From NCBI GenBank assembly GCA_024220505.1, contig JAKZZE010000006.1, positions 1,116,001 through 1,180,000 of the forward strand: a stretch of 64,000 bases of DNA, in the 5' to 3' direction. This document shows positions 40,257-53,140 of this stretch, one piece after another (the stretch's first letter is position 1; every line of letters starts with the position of its first letter). This DNA comes from Rhizopus arrhizus (taxonomy: Eukaryota; Mucoromycota; Mucoromycetes; Mucorales; Rhizopodaceae). The notes beneath the pieces are model-generated. The model was given only the letters and a program-made list of their open reading frames with translations, was not told the origin of the DNA and did no database searches. Position numbers and translations under genes: made by a program.

Positions 40257-40887
40257 TCACTTTAAGCTTTTTATATAAAAATGCCTGTATCACTAAAGCT
40301 CCTTTTTGCTTTCTCAAAATGTGTATCAGTTTGATTCATTCTATTTGTATTTAATTCTTTAATTTCATCTTGAAAGTGGTTAGGATCATCAACAGAAAGG
40401 TCTAGATTTTTTTTTGTTTCTGGTTTTACTCCATAGATAATAGCATATTAATAATAACCCCCTAACTTCCCGTTAAACATGCAATTTTTATTGGATAATT
40501 ATCTCTAATATTTAATTATCAAAAAAGTTTCACATTAGCACCCTGCGAGAAATTTCGAATATTATTAAAGACAACTTTAATTAAAGAGATCAGTGTCTCA
40601 TAAAAGAAAGTGTATGTGTTTCGTTTGTGATACTATTCCCTTTATCTTATTTACAATTAATTAAAATAGATTTGCAAATAATCTGTTAAAGATCATCAAG
40701 ACCAAATCTATTCTTTACAATAAATAACTTGTTTTAATTTCCACATGTCTTGTGTTTAAGCTAGGAGGTAGGGTTGCAACAAATTCATGTCACTTTTAAT
40801 TGCTGCTGAGTATTGTAAACGGGGCGCGGTCCATGCAACAATAGGATATTATTCAAAGGCCATTTTTAGTGTATCAAGAAGTTGAAT
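40257..40887. other. AT-rich intergenic region
   Basis: No ORF, RNA gene or repeat recognised. Confidence 0.4.
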
Positions 40888-41214
40888 ATGAATTCGAAGC
40901 CTCTTGATCTTATTTTTCATCTCTTTCTAAACCCCTTTTTCCTCATCCCTACAAAGCAAAATAAGATGATCGCGGGGATCATTCGTTATTTTACTATGAT
41001 TATTGGAGAAGCAAGTTATCAGGAAATTAAAAGATTAATCATGATGCACCCATCTTTAATTCTATATGGAGCATCCTTGTTTCTTCTAACATGTTGGGTT
41101 TTGTCAGCCAAATGGGAATTGTCAAGTATGGCATCTAATTTTTCATTCATGTCGTTCTATGTTAGTTTACATTATATTGCCTTTTTTATTCTATGTAATT
41201 TTTACTGTGTATGA
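40888..41214 (+). CDS. Hypothetical small protein with hydrophobic segments
   Basis: This ORF of 108 residues starts at the ATG at 40888. Three hydrophobic segments (IFHLFLNPFFLIP, LILYGASLFLLTCWVLSA, FYVSLHYIAFFILCNFYCV) suggest a membrane protein, but AT-rich DNA often gives such ORFs by chance. I do not recognise it. A canonical AATAAA follows at about 41249. It could be a terminal exon or spurious. Confidence 0.25.
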   Translation: MNSKPLDLIFHLFLNPFFLIPTKQNKMIAGIIRYFTMIIGEASYQEIKRLIMMHPSLILYGASLFLLTCWVLSAKWELSSMASNFSFMSFYVSLHYIAFFILCNFYCV

Positions 41215-41413
41215 CTTGTGTAAAAACCTATCTACTTTTTGGATGTATTTAATAAAGAATAAAGCTTTATAGGATTTTTTGTACAAATGCATGTATGTAT
41301 CTTCATGTATATCAAAAACTCAGTGTTGACAAGCGGATATTTAAATTATGCACACAACGACAAAAAAAAAAAAAAAAAAAAAAAAAGAATTTTCATATTT
41401 TTACTTTAGAAAA

Positions 41414-44098
41414 ATGACAGGACCAGTAAGACAATCAAAACGAATAAGAAATGAATCAGTAGAAGAGCAACCTTCAAAAATGAGCAAATCAAACAAAGAC
41501 AGCCAACCTGTCAGAATTGATGCGCTGGGCATTACAAATGAATCAATCGATGATCACTCAGAGAACATTCAGGCATCCTTGGACGATCGAACAAACATAC
41601 AAGAAGAGTTTATTGAAGTACAATCCGAGCCAGCTCAATACATGGAGCAGGAGGAAATACAAATATTCGATGACAATAAAGCAAAAGATACTGAAACACA
41701 ATTTAATAATGTGACAATTGAAGATGCTCAACCAAGTAATGTGACAATACAACCTGGGGACATTGAATCTGATGAAGTGATCAGCAAGCCAAACGAGATA
41801 TATGATTCATCAAGATCAATCGACACTGGATCTGACAATATGGCCAATCGTTCAGCAAACGATTTTGAATCAGAGCATCAACAGCAGGTTGAGTCAACAG
41901 AAAGCATGAAGGAGCAACAACAAAAAGAACCCGATGGTACAGCAAGCGAGTCTGCAAGTGGTTCACAACGACAGTATGAGGCATTCATCCACCCCATGGA
42001 CAGTGGTTTCACCCCACATGAATCTAATGAAATCGCAAGCGAGGAACCACTGGAGCAAGTATTTACAGAGCCAGTTTCTAATGCCAATAGCGATATAAAA
42101 AGCCCATATGAATTCAGTGAAACAGCAAGCCTAGAAGCAAAGCGCGCACGCAGTGAATGGCTCAAAGATTCAGGCACCTTTTTCACGCGAGAGGCCTATG
42201 TAGCTTACTCTATCCCACAAGGCTTTACACCCGAACAGAGAGAGATACTTAAAATGGCACAAAAGTATAGAATAGAATTTGAAAAGAGCCAACGAATGGA
42301 AAGAGTTCAAGAGGAACAGAGTCAACCTGCAGAAAACGAGCTGAATGAACCTGTTGTAAATGAGACACGGTGTTCGGCTTATACAAGACAAGACCATGCT
42401 CATTTTATTTCTTTGTCTGAAAAGATAAATGCTGTAAGTAGGATTCTTTAGATAACAACAAAGAGCTCACTATTTATTAGGGTATTGCACTATCAGAAGA
42501 AGAAGATAGGTGGCATAGAGAAATGAGCAGCAAGTTTAGAGCAGAGCAGATAGAATACATAAATGAACAACGTGAAAAGATGAATGAGTCTGGAGCTTAT
42601 GACTTGTTGGATGAAAGAGTGAATAAAATAATACAAGAACACTATCATCTTGAGAAACAAAGAGTTTATAAATATCCCGTAAGTTTTTATCGCTATAGCA
42701 GTTATGCATGAAAGGGACAATGAACACGTTATTACTAGAGATACTACAAATACTACAATCAATTCATTATACCACCTATCGACATGACTACAGAGAAACC
42801 CATATTATCATTTAAAAAGACATTGATGAAGACCGTAAGTGATAGTCTAGCTCATAAATAGTCATGGTTCTCATTATGAAAAACAAAAGGGACAAATCAC
42901 TTGGTGCAAACCGGATGAATTCACATTACCGGTAGAAATCGACCTTTCAAAGAATTATTTTTTTAGCAACCATGACACGCAAGAGGATGCGCATTACAAA
43001 AAGAAGATACCGCCGACTATAAGTAATGATGAAGCAGCGCATAGTTTACTTGAAAATATTAAAATGGATGTTGTCATATCTACTTCTTGCTTATTGAATC
43101 TAGTGGAAATGCACGATGATCCATCTGTGAGTAGCTATATACCACTGATGGTAAAACAAGATGGTGAAAGTAAGATGATTATGAAAAAAAAAAAAAAAAA
43201 AATGTCTTTACACCATCTGACGTTATTGATAGCAAAAACTGTATACTTTGATCGTCCTTTACCAAAAGATGTGTCGACTGCAAGAGAAAGAAACAAGTTG
43301 GTCTATGACGTAGCTTTCAAAAGCCTTTGTTTAGATTGGTCAAAGAGGCACGCGATATCGTCAAGTTCTAAACAGCATGCATCTACCCCTGAATGGGATT
43401 ATAATAATGACGAAAACCTTCAATATAATCATTGGACATTTGGAGACTTGAACCTATTGATCAGAAATCAGTCGGACGGTGATGTTTTTAACGTAAAGAT
43501 CCCTTTTCACCAAAATAGGCGTATTTATTTTGTATTAAATTTCACAATCCTAGGTTGCAGACAAAAAAGCCAGTCTAGTTTCAAAACTGGAATACCAAAT
43601 AACGGAGGGCCGAGAGGAATCGACGACAGGTGCTGAACGTGCGATGAATTGGCTAAGGTCTTATATCGGAGGACATTCGATGTTGATTGAAGGAAGGATC
43701 GATGTGGTCAAAAATCGTTTGATTCGCATTGTTAAAAAGCAAATGCTGGATATCATGGGTGATCACTGGAGACCGATTGAAGAAAGCGAGATGCTCCGAC
43801 ATACCTTTTCACATTTGCACAGGTAAGTGAAAACATTGATCCTAGCTCAAGAAACTCACTAGGTAATAGAACACTTGAACCTGGCAATTATTTATTATAC
43901 CGTCGAGCGGAAGAAAAGAACTTTTTGCTTTATTCTAGTGTGGATGAGCTTCCTAAGCAAAACTCGGCGGAGATCATTGATTTACAAGAAAAGTACAAAA
44001 TGAATCAACCTTTCTTAGGACACCCAAAGAATTCGTTTGTTCCTGCTATTAAAGAACAAAAAGGACAAGTATCCTGGACTTTTCCTCTAAAGAATTAA
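41414..44098 (+). CDS. Seven-exon protein with ICE2/NARG2-like C-terminus
   Basis: Exons are 41414-42433, 42481-42678, 42739-42834, 42890-43169, 43233-43492, 43554-43822 and 43870-44098, giving 783 residues with all junctions in frame and GT...AG introns of 47-63 bases. The start MTGPVRQSKRIRNE is preceded by tttactttag. Residues 1 to about 280 are acidic, Ser/Gln/Glu-rich and disordered. The C-terminal 250 residues are folded: YDVAFKSL, WTFGDLNLLIRNQSDG, SKLEYQITEGREES, TGAERAMNWLRSYIGG, and LEPGNYLLYRR near the end. This order resembles the C-terminal domain of little elongation complex subunit 2 (NARG2), involved in snRNA transcription. That is my inference from remembered family features; the rest is unassigned. 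Confidence 0.55.
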
Positions 44099-44162
44099 AA
44101 AAAAAAAGCGTGCACCTCGTTTTATTATTGTATGAAAATAAAAAATAAAAAACACCTAATCA

Positions 44163-46185
44163 TCATCTTCTTCTATGGCTTCTGTCTCTTGACTTTTCCT
44201 TCTCTCTTTCACGGCTTCTATATCTTGATTTAGACGAATGACGTCTGGAAGAACTGCGATGGCGAGAATGATGACGAGAGGAAGATCGTGGGGACTTGGA
44301 GCGTCTTCTGGAAGAGTATCGATCATCACGATGATGACTTTTTTGTTCGTCGCGAGTGTATCGATCGCTGCTGTACCTATCATATCGTCTATCATCTTTC
44401 CTATCGTCGCGTCGTGTCGTACTACGACGACTCTCCTCTCCTCTATGGCTCTCTTCTCTACGTTCTTCTCTTCTACGACTGTCTTCTCTTCTACGGCTGT
44501 CCTCTCTTCTACGACTGTCCTCTCTTTTATGACTCTCTTCTCGCTTGCTGCGACTCTCATCATCTCCTGGACGATCTCGTTTCTCCTCTCGTTCCTCATG
44601 TCGTCTGTCTTCATCGTATCGTCTGCTGCCTCTGTCTTCCTTGATTTCCTCACGTCGATCGTCATATCCGCGTCTTCGGCTGTCATCGCGTGAACGATCG
44701 CGTCTGGGCGAACGTCCACGATCCTCATTTGAGTCATGGTTAGTGTGATAGTGATAATCACCACGGCCTCGAGAACCGTGATAGCCGCGACCTCTCATGC
44801 CTCTTCCACGATAGCCGCCACGGGCAAAGTTATATCCAAACATGTCTTGAAAGGGAACCATTGGATTGCTGTATTCTTCATTAAATGGGAAATTCATGAA
44901 TCCCTGATTGTTGTTCTCTCCCCCGCTTCCTTCACTGTTCTTATTCATCCAATCCGCATTAGCAGCAAAAGGTGGAAAACCAGTAAAGGGGGGTCTAGGC
45001 ATCCAATTCATGTTGAACATCATATTGTTGTCCATATTGAAGTTATGTTTTCTATTCATCGGCCTTTCATCGGATGATTCAAACACTTGGATCGCTGTTC
45101 CTCCACCCGTCGTCTTGGATGGCTGCATTTAGGATTTAATAGACGAACGCCTTCTACACAGACACACATCACTTACCTCTCCTCCCCCACTCCCTTCATT
45201 CTCTTGCTGTTCTGGTTGCTGTTCCAAGACAGCATCTTCCATGGACTGAGCATTCTTTTTCAATTCTTCTTGTTCTTCCGCATAAGCTTCAATGGCTCTT
45301 CTTAATGTCTTATTAGGAATCAATTGATCTGTCGATAGATTTTCTTGATTGCAGTGAGGACAACTTGCACCTTTCTCAAGCGTAGTGCTAATACCTACAG
45401 TAAAGTAAATAACTTGCGAACAACCAAAAGAAAAACCTTCTTTAGTTTATTATCATTATTTTTCAGATTTCTTTTTATAATAAAAAATAGACTTTTTTGT
45501 ATACTTGATAAACAGCAATCATAAATAATATTCACACATAAAATACAGAAATATAATAATAATAAACTAAAGATAATAATATACGTACATTCTTTACAAA
45601 ATGATTTTCCACAACAAGCTATCACGACTGCCTCTGTCATCAACTTGTTACAAATCATACAACAAAGCTCACTAGGTTTTTGTTGCTCTTCTTCTTGCTG
45701 TGTCCTATATCACACTTTCAATACCTTTCTTTTTTTTTTTCTCTCTTTGCGTGAATTATTTACTTGTTGACCGTTCTTTGTACGAATTGACCTTTGGGCA
45801 CATTGGGACAATAATAAATCCAGTGACCTGGTTGTCCACACTTGAAACAAACATAACCCGTAGGTGGTTTCTGAGATTCTGGAGGAATATTGGACGGAGG
45901 ACCAGCGGCAGCTGCAGCAGCTACAGCCATCTGTCGTTGCATTTGTTGTCTTTGAAGTTGCTGCATGAACCAAACTTGCTGCATCCTCTGATAAGGATTG
46001 ACCATTCTCACAGAAGGATCAAAACCGGGTGGTCCACCACTGAATGATGGTCCTCCGGTACTATGAAATATTTAACACACCTATTTTATAAATCAAATCT
46101 ATATTTACTGTTGTTGTGGTTGCTGCTGCTCTTGATTCTCATTCGGTTCTTGTGTTGTAATATCTTGTAATGAATCTTCTGCCAT
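44163..46185 (-). CDS. Mpe1/RBBP6-like mRNA 3'-end processing factor
   Basis: Exons on the minus strand are 46185-46109, 46060-45764, 45704-45589, 45394-45177 and 45122-44163, giving 555 residues in frame. It has a CCHC zinc knuckle (CFKCGQPGHWIYYC, about residue 105). A U-box/RING-like finger follows (CCMICNKLMTEAVVIACCGKSFCKEC ... CPHCNQE), then IPNKTLRRAIEAY. A long Arg/Asp/Ser-rich tail contains RGRG and repeated SRRRED units. Knuckle plus finger in this order is typical of Mpe1 and RBBP6, subunits of the cleavage and polyadenylation factor with E3-ligase-like features. The N-terminal DWNN domain expected in that family is not encoded here; the protein starts MAEDSLQDITTQEP. It shares a 232-base divergent promoter with VPS4. 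Confidence 0.8.
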
Positions 46186-46417
46186 GTATATTTTGGATCT
46201 CTCTTTTTTTTATATAATAAAAAAAAAACAAAAAAAAAAAAAAAATACGTAATGACGTTGATTGTCTATTAAAAAAGTCACGCATGAGAGAGATAGAGAG
46301 AGAGAGAGCCAGCTGGGGGAGAAAAAACCCCGTTTCCCACCAGTACACACTCATACGCACACAAACAAAATACGCCAAGATTTTTTTTTTTTTTCCTTTT
46401 TTTTTTTTTTTTTATTA
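46186..46417. promoter_or_regulatory. Divergent promoter between the Mpe1-like gene and VPS4
   Basis: Only 232 bases separate two opposed start codons. It contains a GA repeat (gagagatagagagagagagag near 46286) and long A and T runs. Shared regulation is possible but inferred. Confidence 0.6.
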
Positions 46418-48020
46418 ATGTCGAATACAGATTTTTTAGCAGTAAGTAAAACAAAAGTGCGTTAAAAGAGGGAGAATGTTGATGTGAATAATAAATAGAA
46501 AGCAATTGAGATTGTGAAAAAGGCCACTGAAGAGGACCACAAAGGCAATTATAAAGAAGCATATACCCTTTATCAGAATGCACTGGAGTATTTTATGACT
46601 GCCATCCGATGTAATTTATAAAATAGATAAAAAAAAAAAGAAAGTTTAACACTTTTAAAAAGATGAAAAGAATGACCGCTTAAAGGAACCTATTCGAAAA
46701 AGATTTGTTGAATATCTTGGTAGAGCAGAGATGTTGAAACAGTTTTTAAACAATCAAGAAAAGAAGCAAAAGGATCCTGACTCCAAAAAGTAAGTTTCTT
46801 TGTCTCGTTGACTTTTATTGATTTGTTTTATAGGAAAAATGCATCCAGTGAGACAGCAGGAGGAGGAGAAGAAGAAGAAGACCCAGACTTGAAAAAGATG
46901 AAGGCCAGTTTAACAAGCGCTATTTTAACTGAAAAGCCCAATGTTCGATGGGACGACGTGGCTGGTTTACAAGGAGCCAAGGAAGCCCTGAAAGAAGCCG
47001 TGATCCTGCCCATCAAGTTTCCTCACTTTTTTACTGGTCAAAGAAAACCTTGGCGTGGGATCTTGCTCTATGGTCCCCCAGGCACAGGTAAATCTTATCT
47101 GGCCAAGGCAGTCGCCACCGAGGCCAACTCGACCTTCTTTTCCGTGTCCTCTTCGGACCTGGTTTCGAAATGGTTGGGAGAGAGTGAACGATTGGTGAAG
47201 CAGCTCTTTCAGATGGCACGTGAAAATAAGCCATCGATTGTGTTTATCGATGAAGTGGATTCTTTGTGTGGCGCTCGTGGAGAAGGAGAATCAGAGGCAT
47301 CACGTCGTATAAAGACTGAATTTCTTGTTCAAATGAATGGTGTGGGGAATGATATGGATGGTGTGCTTGTCTTGGGTGCAACGAATATACCTTGGCAATT
47401 GGATACTGCTATTCGTCGAAGGTATTTATTATTCATCCTCACCTTTCTACTCACTCTTTATTAGATTCGAAAAGCGTATTTATATTGCACTTCCTGATGC
47501 ACCTGCTCGTGCATCTATATTTGCCTTGAATGTTGGATCCACCCCATGTACTTTAACACAAGCGGATTATAGGAAATTAGCAGACATGACAGAAGGGTAA
47601 GATGTGAAGATGAAAAAGGGAATGATGCTCATCTTAAAATAGATATTCTGGTTCTGATATTGCAACACTTGTAAGAGATGCATTAATGCAACCTATTCGT
47701 AAAGTACAGATGGCAACTCATTTTAGATGGGTAGAAGCACCCGCAAGACAAGACCCAAGTCAAAAAGCGCGTTATTTGACACCTTGTTCACCAGGTGCAC
47801 CTGAGGCAAAAGAAATGACTTGGGTTGACATTGAATCTGAACAATTATTAGAACCCGAGTTGACGATTCAAGACTTTTTAAAGGCAGTTCAGAATACGAG
47901 ACCTACTGTGAATCAAGAAGATATTGAACAACAAATAAAATTCACAAATGATTTTGGTAAAACAAGAATACAAGTTTTCATTATTTTAAACTCATATCTT
48001 TTTTAGGTCAAGAAGGATAA
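46418..48020 (+). CDS. VPS4: Vps4, AAA ATPase of the ESCRT-III pathway
   Basis: Seven exons (46418-46441, 46499-46610, 46663-46789, 46834-47421, 47465-47596, 47643-47956, 48007-48020) give 436 residues, the normal Vps4 size. The MIT domain is at residues 1-75 ([32 protein letters not shown]) and binds ESCRT-III tails. The AAA domain has Walker A GPPGTGKS, Walker [11 protein letters not shown], the arginine-finger region [19 protein letters not shown], and sensor-2 GYSGSDI. The C-terminal helix ends [13 protein letters not shown]. The enzyme disassembles ESCRT-III filaments at endosomes in the cytosol. The first exon codes only eight residues and the last four, so ORF-only annotation would miss both ends. 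Confidence 0.95.
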
Positions 48021-49263
48021 AAATATTAATTTGTATGATTTACACAAAATAAAAAAGAGGAAAGGAGGAGGGAGGGAGAAAGGGAGGAACACGATTGATC
48101 CATTTTATATAGTATTGTGTGCCTGATTGCATCATTCTGTTTATTTGTTACACTTGAATTCATTTGATCCAATTACTTTATATTCAATATTGAGCTTAAA
48201 CTTAATTCCGGAAGATCCAAAAATTGTGTTTAATACATGTGTTTTGTGTTTCATTTGTCTATCTATCTTATCTCATCACTTTTTGAAATAATTCAAAAAA
48301 CAAAGAAAAAAAAGAAAATTAAATAAATGTAAATCATCATTTATCCTTTATTCTATAACAAACAAAGAAACAAAAAAGATGCCATCTTTCTTTTTTTTTA
48401 TTATTCTCTCCCCTCGTATTTGTTTCTATCGGAGCTTGATCATGATACAATATAAAACTTGATTAAAAGACAATGAAGCCAATTATTATCTTTTTCTTTA
48501 TTTTCCATTATTTCACTTTATTAGTTTCATTTTAATTATTTTGTTATTTTAGATTCAAAACATTCTTTTTCTTATTTCTGCAAGTAAAAAAAAAAAAAAA
48601 TGAGTTTATGTAACCACTTTTTCATTTTTCTGTCGGCGAAGATAACATTGAAAAACGTGGTAACGCGAATTGGACCGAAAAAGAAAGCTAAACAACCCTG
48701 CTTGTTTATTTGATCTACACTGTAAAGACAAAATCCCCTTTTATAGAATCCAAAGAAAAGTAAGAAGGATGAGAAATCGCGTAACGGTGTTCTCTACTGA
48801 ACCGGCTCTTGACCGATGCTATAAAGTGGCAAAGGTGACGCCCACCTAAAAAAGCGGGCAAAAGCGGATAGAGAAGCACACAAAAAAATCATTGGTCCAT
48901 TGTATTAGTGGTATTGTAAATACCCCATACAAGAGTCTTCATACTCAATTTGGAAGATTGGATTAAACTTTTTTTTTTTTTTGTTCGTTCCCCTGCCCGT
49001 GCTGAGTTTTTTTTTTTTTTCTGATCTCTTATATAAAAGCATCTTTAATACTTTTTCTTGCCTTTTTTTTTTTTTTTTTTTTTTTTCTTCTTTTTTTTCT
49101 ATTCTTAAACAAAAAAAAAAAAACTCCCACCATTCATTTTTTTCTTTCTTTTTAATTTAATTCTTGTATTGGAACACAACAACTAAAAAGAAGAGCAAAA
49201 AAGAAAAAAAAAAAAAGAAAACACTTTTTTAAAAATCTCTCAACTTCCTTCTTTATATAAATC
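48021..49263. promoter_or_regulatory. VPS4 3' region and PMA1 promoter region
   Basis: There is no ORF. The last 300 bases before the PMA1 start are strongly pyrimidine-rich, with T runs of 13-26 (around 48970, 49008, 49062-49086) followed by A runs, as expected for a strong fungal promoter and 5' leader. No specific factor site is claimed. Confidence 0.5.
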
Positions 49264-52200
49264 ATGACTGAGAAAACAGAAACACAAGAAATCGTTGGTG
49301 AAGAAGTCATTATTCAAAAGACTGTCAACATTTCTGGTGATCTTACGACCTTGACTGTCGAGGAACTTTATGACAAAGATAAATTTGATTTATCTACAAT
49401 GGAACCTGGAGATGTATTTCAACTCTTACAGTACGTATAGGAACCCCCTTTTACCCCCTCCCCTTGTATGATTCTTCTTTTTACTATCCCCTTTTTTTTT
49501 TACTGCCTCTTCTTCCCCTTTATCTCTCCTTGAACACTTTTTCATTATTTTCCATCTTTTTTTTTTTTTCTTTCCCCTTTTTCCCAAAAAAAAATTTTTT
49601 TTTCTCCACTCTTTCTGTTTCAAATCATCGGGGATCACAACTTTTTCATAAATTTTTTTTTTTTTACTAACCTCACACCTTTAGAACTTCCTCTGATGGT
49701 TTAACTTCCGAAGAAGCCGCCCGTCGTATTGAAAAATTTGGTCGCAACAAGCTTGAATCGAAGGAAATCAATCCTATTCTTCAATTCTTGGGTTTCATGT
49801 GGAATCCTCTTTCTTGGGTAATGGAAGCCGCTGCTATTGTTTCTATTGCTCTTTCCAATGGTGGTGGCAAGCCCCCAGATTACCCTGATTTCATTGGTAT
49901 CGTACTCTTGTTGTTGGCCAATGCAACCATTGGTTTCATGGAAGAACGTCAAGCGGGTAATGCAGTCAAGGCCCTCATGGCTGCCTTGGCTCCTGAATGT
50001 AAGGTGAAGCGTAGTGGTGAGTGGAAGACATTGGAAGCGGCTGAATTGGTGCCTGGTGATATCATCAGTATCAAATTGGGTGATGTCGTTCCTGCCGATG
50101 GTCGTCTGATTGCTGTAAGTAGACTGGACTTTATGAATTCATTTTCTAACCCCTTTCCTCTCACACACACAGGCCCACGGTCAAGTTTCGATTGATCAAG
50201 CTGCCCTGACCGGTGAATCTTTACCTGTGGGTAAAGAAGCTGGTGATGAAGTCTTTTCTGGTTCTACTGTCAAACAAGGTGAAGCAGAAGCCATCGTGAT
50301 CGGTACGGGTACCAACACTTTCTTTGGTCGTGCTGCTAAACTTGTTGGTGAAGCCAATGATGATGTGGGTCACTTGCAAACCATTTTGGCCAAGATCGGT
50401 AACTTTTGTCTTGTCACCATCACCCTCTTTATTATTCTCGAAATCCTTGTCATGTACCCTCGATTCCACTATGCTTACCGAACCGGTATCGACAACATCC
50501 TCGTCTTGCTCATCGGTGGTATCCCGATCGCTATGCCTACCGTACTCTCTGTCACTCTCGCCATCGGTGCCAAGCAACTCGCTGAACACAAGGCCATCGT
50601 CACCCGTATCACGGCCATTGAAGAAATGGCAGCTGTCACGATCTTGTGTTCGGACAAGACGGGTACACTGACCTTGAACAAGTTGATTGTCGACAAGCCA
50701 ACCATCAAGCAATACTCAGAAGCCAGTGGAGATGACATCATCCTTTTATCAGCCTATGCCTCTCGTACCGAAAACCAAGATGCTATCGATTTCTGTATCG
50801 TCAACTCCTTGCCCGATCCCAAGTTGGCCCGTGAGGGTATTGAAGAATTAGAATTCAAGCCATTCAATCCTGTCGTCAAGCGTACCGAAATTACTTACAA
50901 GCGTCTTTCAGATGGCAAAGTGCTTCGTGTTACCAAGGGTATGTCCCACACCATCTTGGATCTCTGTACTCGTGATAAAACGGAAGAACAGATCAAGGCT
51001 TTGAACGATGATGTCGATGAATTTGCTCGTCGTGGTCTCCGTGCTCTTGCTGTTGCTGTGGATGAAGTTCCCTCGGGTGAAGTCGAAGGTGAAGGTTTAG
51101 GTTTCCGTTTGATCGGTCTCTTGCCCATCTATGATCCTCCTCGTTCTGATACGAAAGAAACCATCGATCGCGCTATCGCTTTGGGTGTCTCTGTCAAGAT
51201 GATTACCGGTGATCAATTGGCTATTGGTAAAGAAACCGGTCGTCGTCTCGGTATGGGTGATAACATGTTCTTGTCCAAGACTCTGAAGGAAGGACCTCCT
51301 GCTGGTTCTGGTTACTCTGACGTGGACGAAATGGTCTTGCACTGTGATGGTTTCGCTGGTGTTTATCCTGAACACAAGTATGAAATTGTCGAACGTCTTC
51401 AAGCCATGGGACACATGACTGCCATGACGGGTGATGGTGTCAACGATGCACCTGCTCTCTCCAAGGCCAATGTCGGTATCGCTGTCGCTGATGCTACCGA
51501 TGCTGCTCGTTCCGCTGCCGATATTGTCTTGACCGAACCCGGTCTTTCTGTGATTATTGAAGCCATCATCGGTTCTCGTCAAATTTTCCAACGTATGCGT
51601 AACTACTCGATCTATACATGTTCCGTCACCATTCGTGTCGTTGTCGGTTTTGCCATTCTCGTCTTTGCCTTCCAATACAATTTCCCTCCTTTCATGGTCT
51701 TGATTCTTGCCATCCTGAACGATGGTACGATCATGACGATCTCTACCGACCGTGTCAAGCCCTCGCCTTACCCTGATGCCTGGAACTTGCGCGAAATTTT
51801 CTCTTATGCTATTGTCTATGGTCTCTACCTGACAGCCTCCACCGTTGCCTTCTTTGCTGTGATCTACAAGACGACCTTCTTTGAAACTCACTTTAGTCTT
51901 CCTCACAATGTGAATGCGGATGGTGTCAAGGACGTGAACGATGGTGTGTACCACTCTGTGATCTACCTCCAGGTCTCTACCATCTCTCAAGCCTTGATCT
52001 TCATCACCCGTTCTCGTGGTTTCTTCTTCACCGAACGTCCCTCGATCATGTTGATGTGTGCCTTCATCGTCGCTCAACTCGTGGCTACTTTCATTGCGGT
52101 CTATGCCGACTGGGGATTCACCGAACTCAAGGGTTGTGGTTGGAACTGGGCCGGTATTGCTTGGATCTGGAACATCATCTGGTTCTTGCCAATGGATTTG

Positions 52201-52479
52201 ATCAAGTTCGCCATGCGTTTCTTCTTTGAACCCAAGAATGACTTGAAGAACTCCAAGACACCCATGGCCGGTCAAAGCCGTCGTGCGTCTGCTCTCTCAG
52301 GTACTTCTTCTGCTCGCTACTACGCTAACCGTACTCGTTCCCTCAAGTCTCTCGAACGTTCTCAAAACTTTGGAAAGAAACTTTTGGGTGGTAAGAAGAA
52401 GATGAGCATGGATGCCAAGGAAATGCGTCGCTTCTCTTCTGTTCAAACCAACCATGCTGCTCAAGTGTTGAACCAATAA
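49264..52479 (+). CDS. PMA1: Plasma-membrane H+-transporting P-type ATPase
   Basis: Three exons (49264-49430, 49685-50114, 50173-52479) give 967 residues. This P3A ATPase pumps protons out of the cell and energises uptake. Key motifs are TGESLPVG (about residue 213, dephosphorylation), the phosphorylation loop CSDKTGTLT (Asp about 360), [24 protein letters not shown], and [12 protein letters not shown] (about 617). Ten membrane segments are expected and hydrophobic stretches fit. The C-terminal tail is Ser/Arg-rich ([15 protein letters not shown] ... [14 protein letters not shown]), suited to phospho-regulation. Codon use is strongly C-ending compared with neighbours, typical of a highly expressed gene. 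The first intron is unusually long here (254 bases) and pyrimidine-rich. Confidence 0.96.
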
Positions 52480-52606
52480 CTTTTTATAAAAAATAATCTT
52501 GTTTTTTTAATATTTTACTTTTAAATTGTGTGTTTTAAAATTGTTTTATTCTAAAGCGTATGTGTGTGTGTGTGTGTTTTAAAAGTAGTTTATTTTATAT
52601 AATAAT

Positions 52607-53140
52607 TTACAAAGTATAAATGTTGATTTCTCTATGATTTGAAGAATAAATGATGGATCGAAGGATTTCACAACGTCTTTCCATCAGATTCAAAAAGTTT
52701 TCCATTTGTTCGGTCGACATACGGTCCAGTGAAGACTTGAATTTCGTATCATCTCCTTCCATCACTGGCTCTGTCGCTTCCTGTTTCTTGTTCCTCATCA
52801 CGGGCTTGGTGGTCATCTTTTGTTTCTGACGGACCTGGAGAGGTCTGTGGGTATTGTATTGCTTGTAGTACAGACCGCACGCGTTACAGAGAGAGTGGAC
52901 GCGATCGGGTGTGCGTCGCCAGAGAGGTGTCTTGGTGACATGACAGTTGTAACATTCAATGTGTCCCGTGTTGGCTCGCTTCCGTTTGGGTTGCTGGGTA
53001 GGTAAGACGGTATCAAGATAGAGTTGAGGTGAATTGAAGAGGTACATGTCCAGTGGAGGTGAAGGAAGAAAGAGATCTTGCTGAAGGGAAAGTGTTGGAT
53101 CAAACATGCCACTCATATAGTTCATTGGGTGTTCACTCAT
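52607..53140 (-). CDS. Small GATA-type zinc-finger transcription factor
   Basis: This single-exon protein of 177 residues should bind GATA sequences in the nucleus. One finger lies at about residues 62-90: [17 protein letters not shown] ... [10 protein letters not shown], with C-x2-C-x18-C-x2-C spacing, followed by a basic stretch ([15 protein letters not shown]). The N-terminus is Pro/Leu-rich ([19 protein letters not shown]), possibly activating. A C-terminal helix ([18 protein letters not shown]) may dimerise. Convergent with PMA1, stop codons 127 bases apart. Which pathway it controls cannot be told; fungal GATA factors of this size act in nitrogen, light or iron responses. Confidence 0.9.
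   Translation of the reverse strand: MSEHPMNYMSGMFDPTLSLQQDLFLPSPPLDMYLFNSPQLYLDTVLPTQQPKRKRANTGHIECYNCHVTKTPLWRRTPDRVHSLCNACGLYYKQYNTHRPLQVRQKQKMTTKPVMRNKKQEATEPVMEGDDTKFKSSLDRMSTEQMENFLNLMERRCEILRSIIYSSNHREINIYTL

Noticed and set aside
44156..44764. Met/Thr/Asp-rich antisense-frame ORFs in the Mpe1-like tail
   Set aside because: They arise from the repetitive Arg/Ser/Asp codons in other frames.
51097..52275. 392-codon open frame antisense to PMA1
   Set aside because: It mirrors the biased codon use of PMA1 exon 3; its His/Asp/Thr-rich composition has no protein character, and PMA1 is certain on the other strand.
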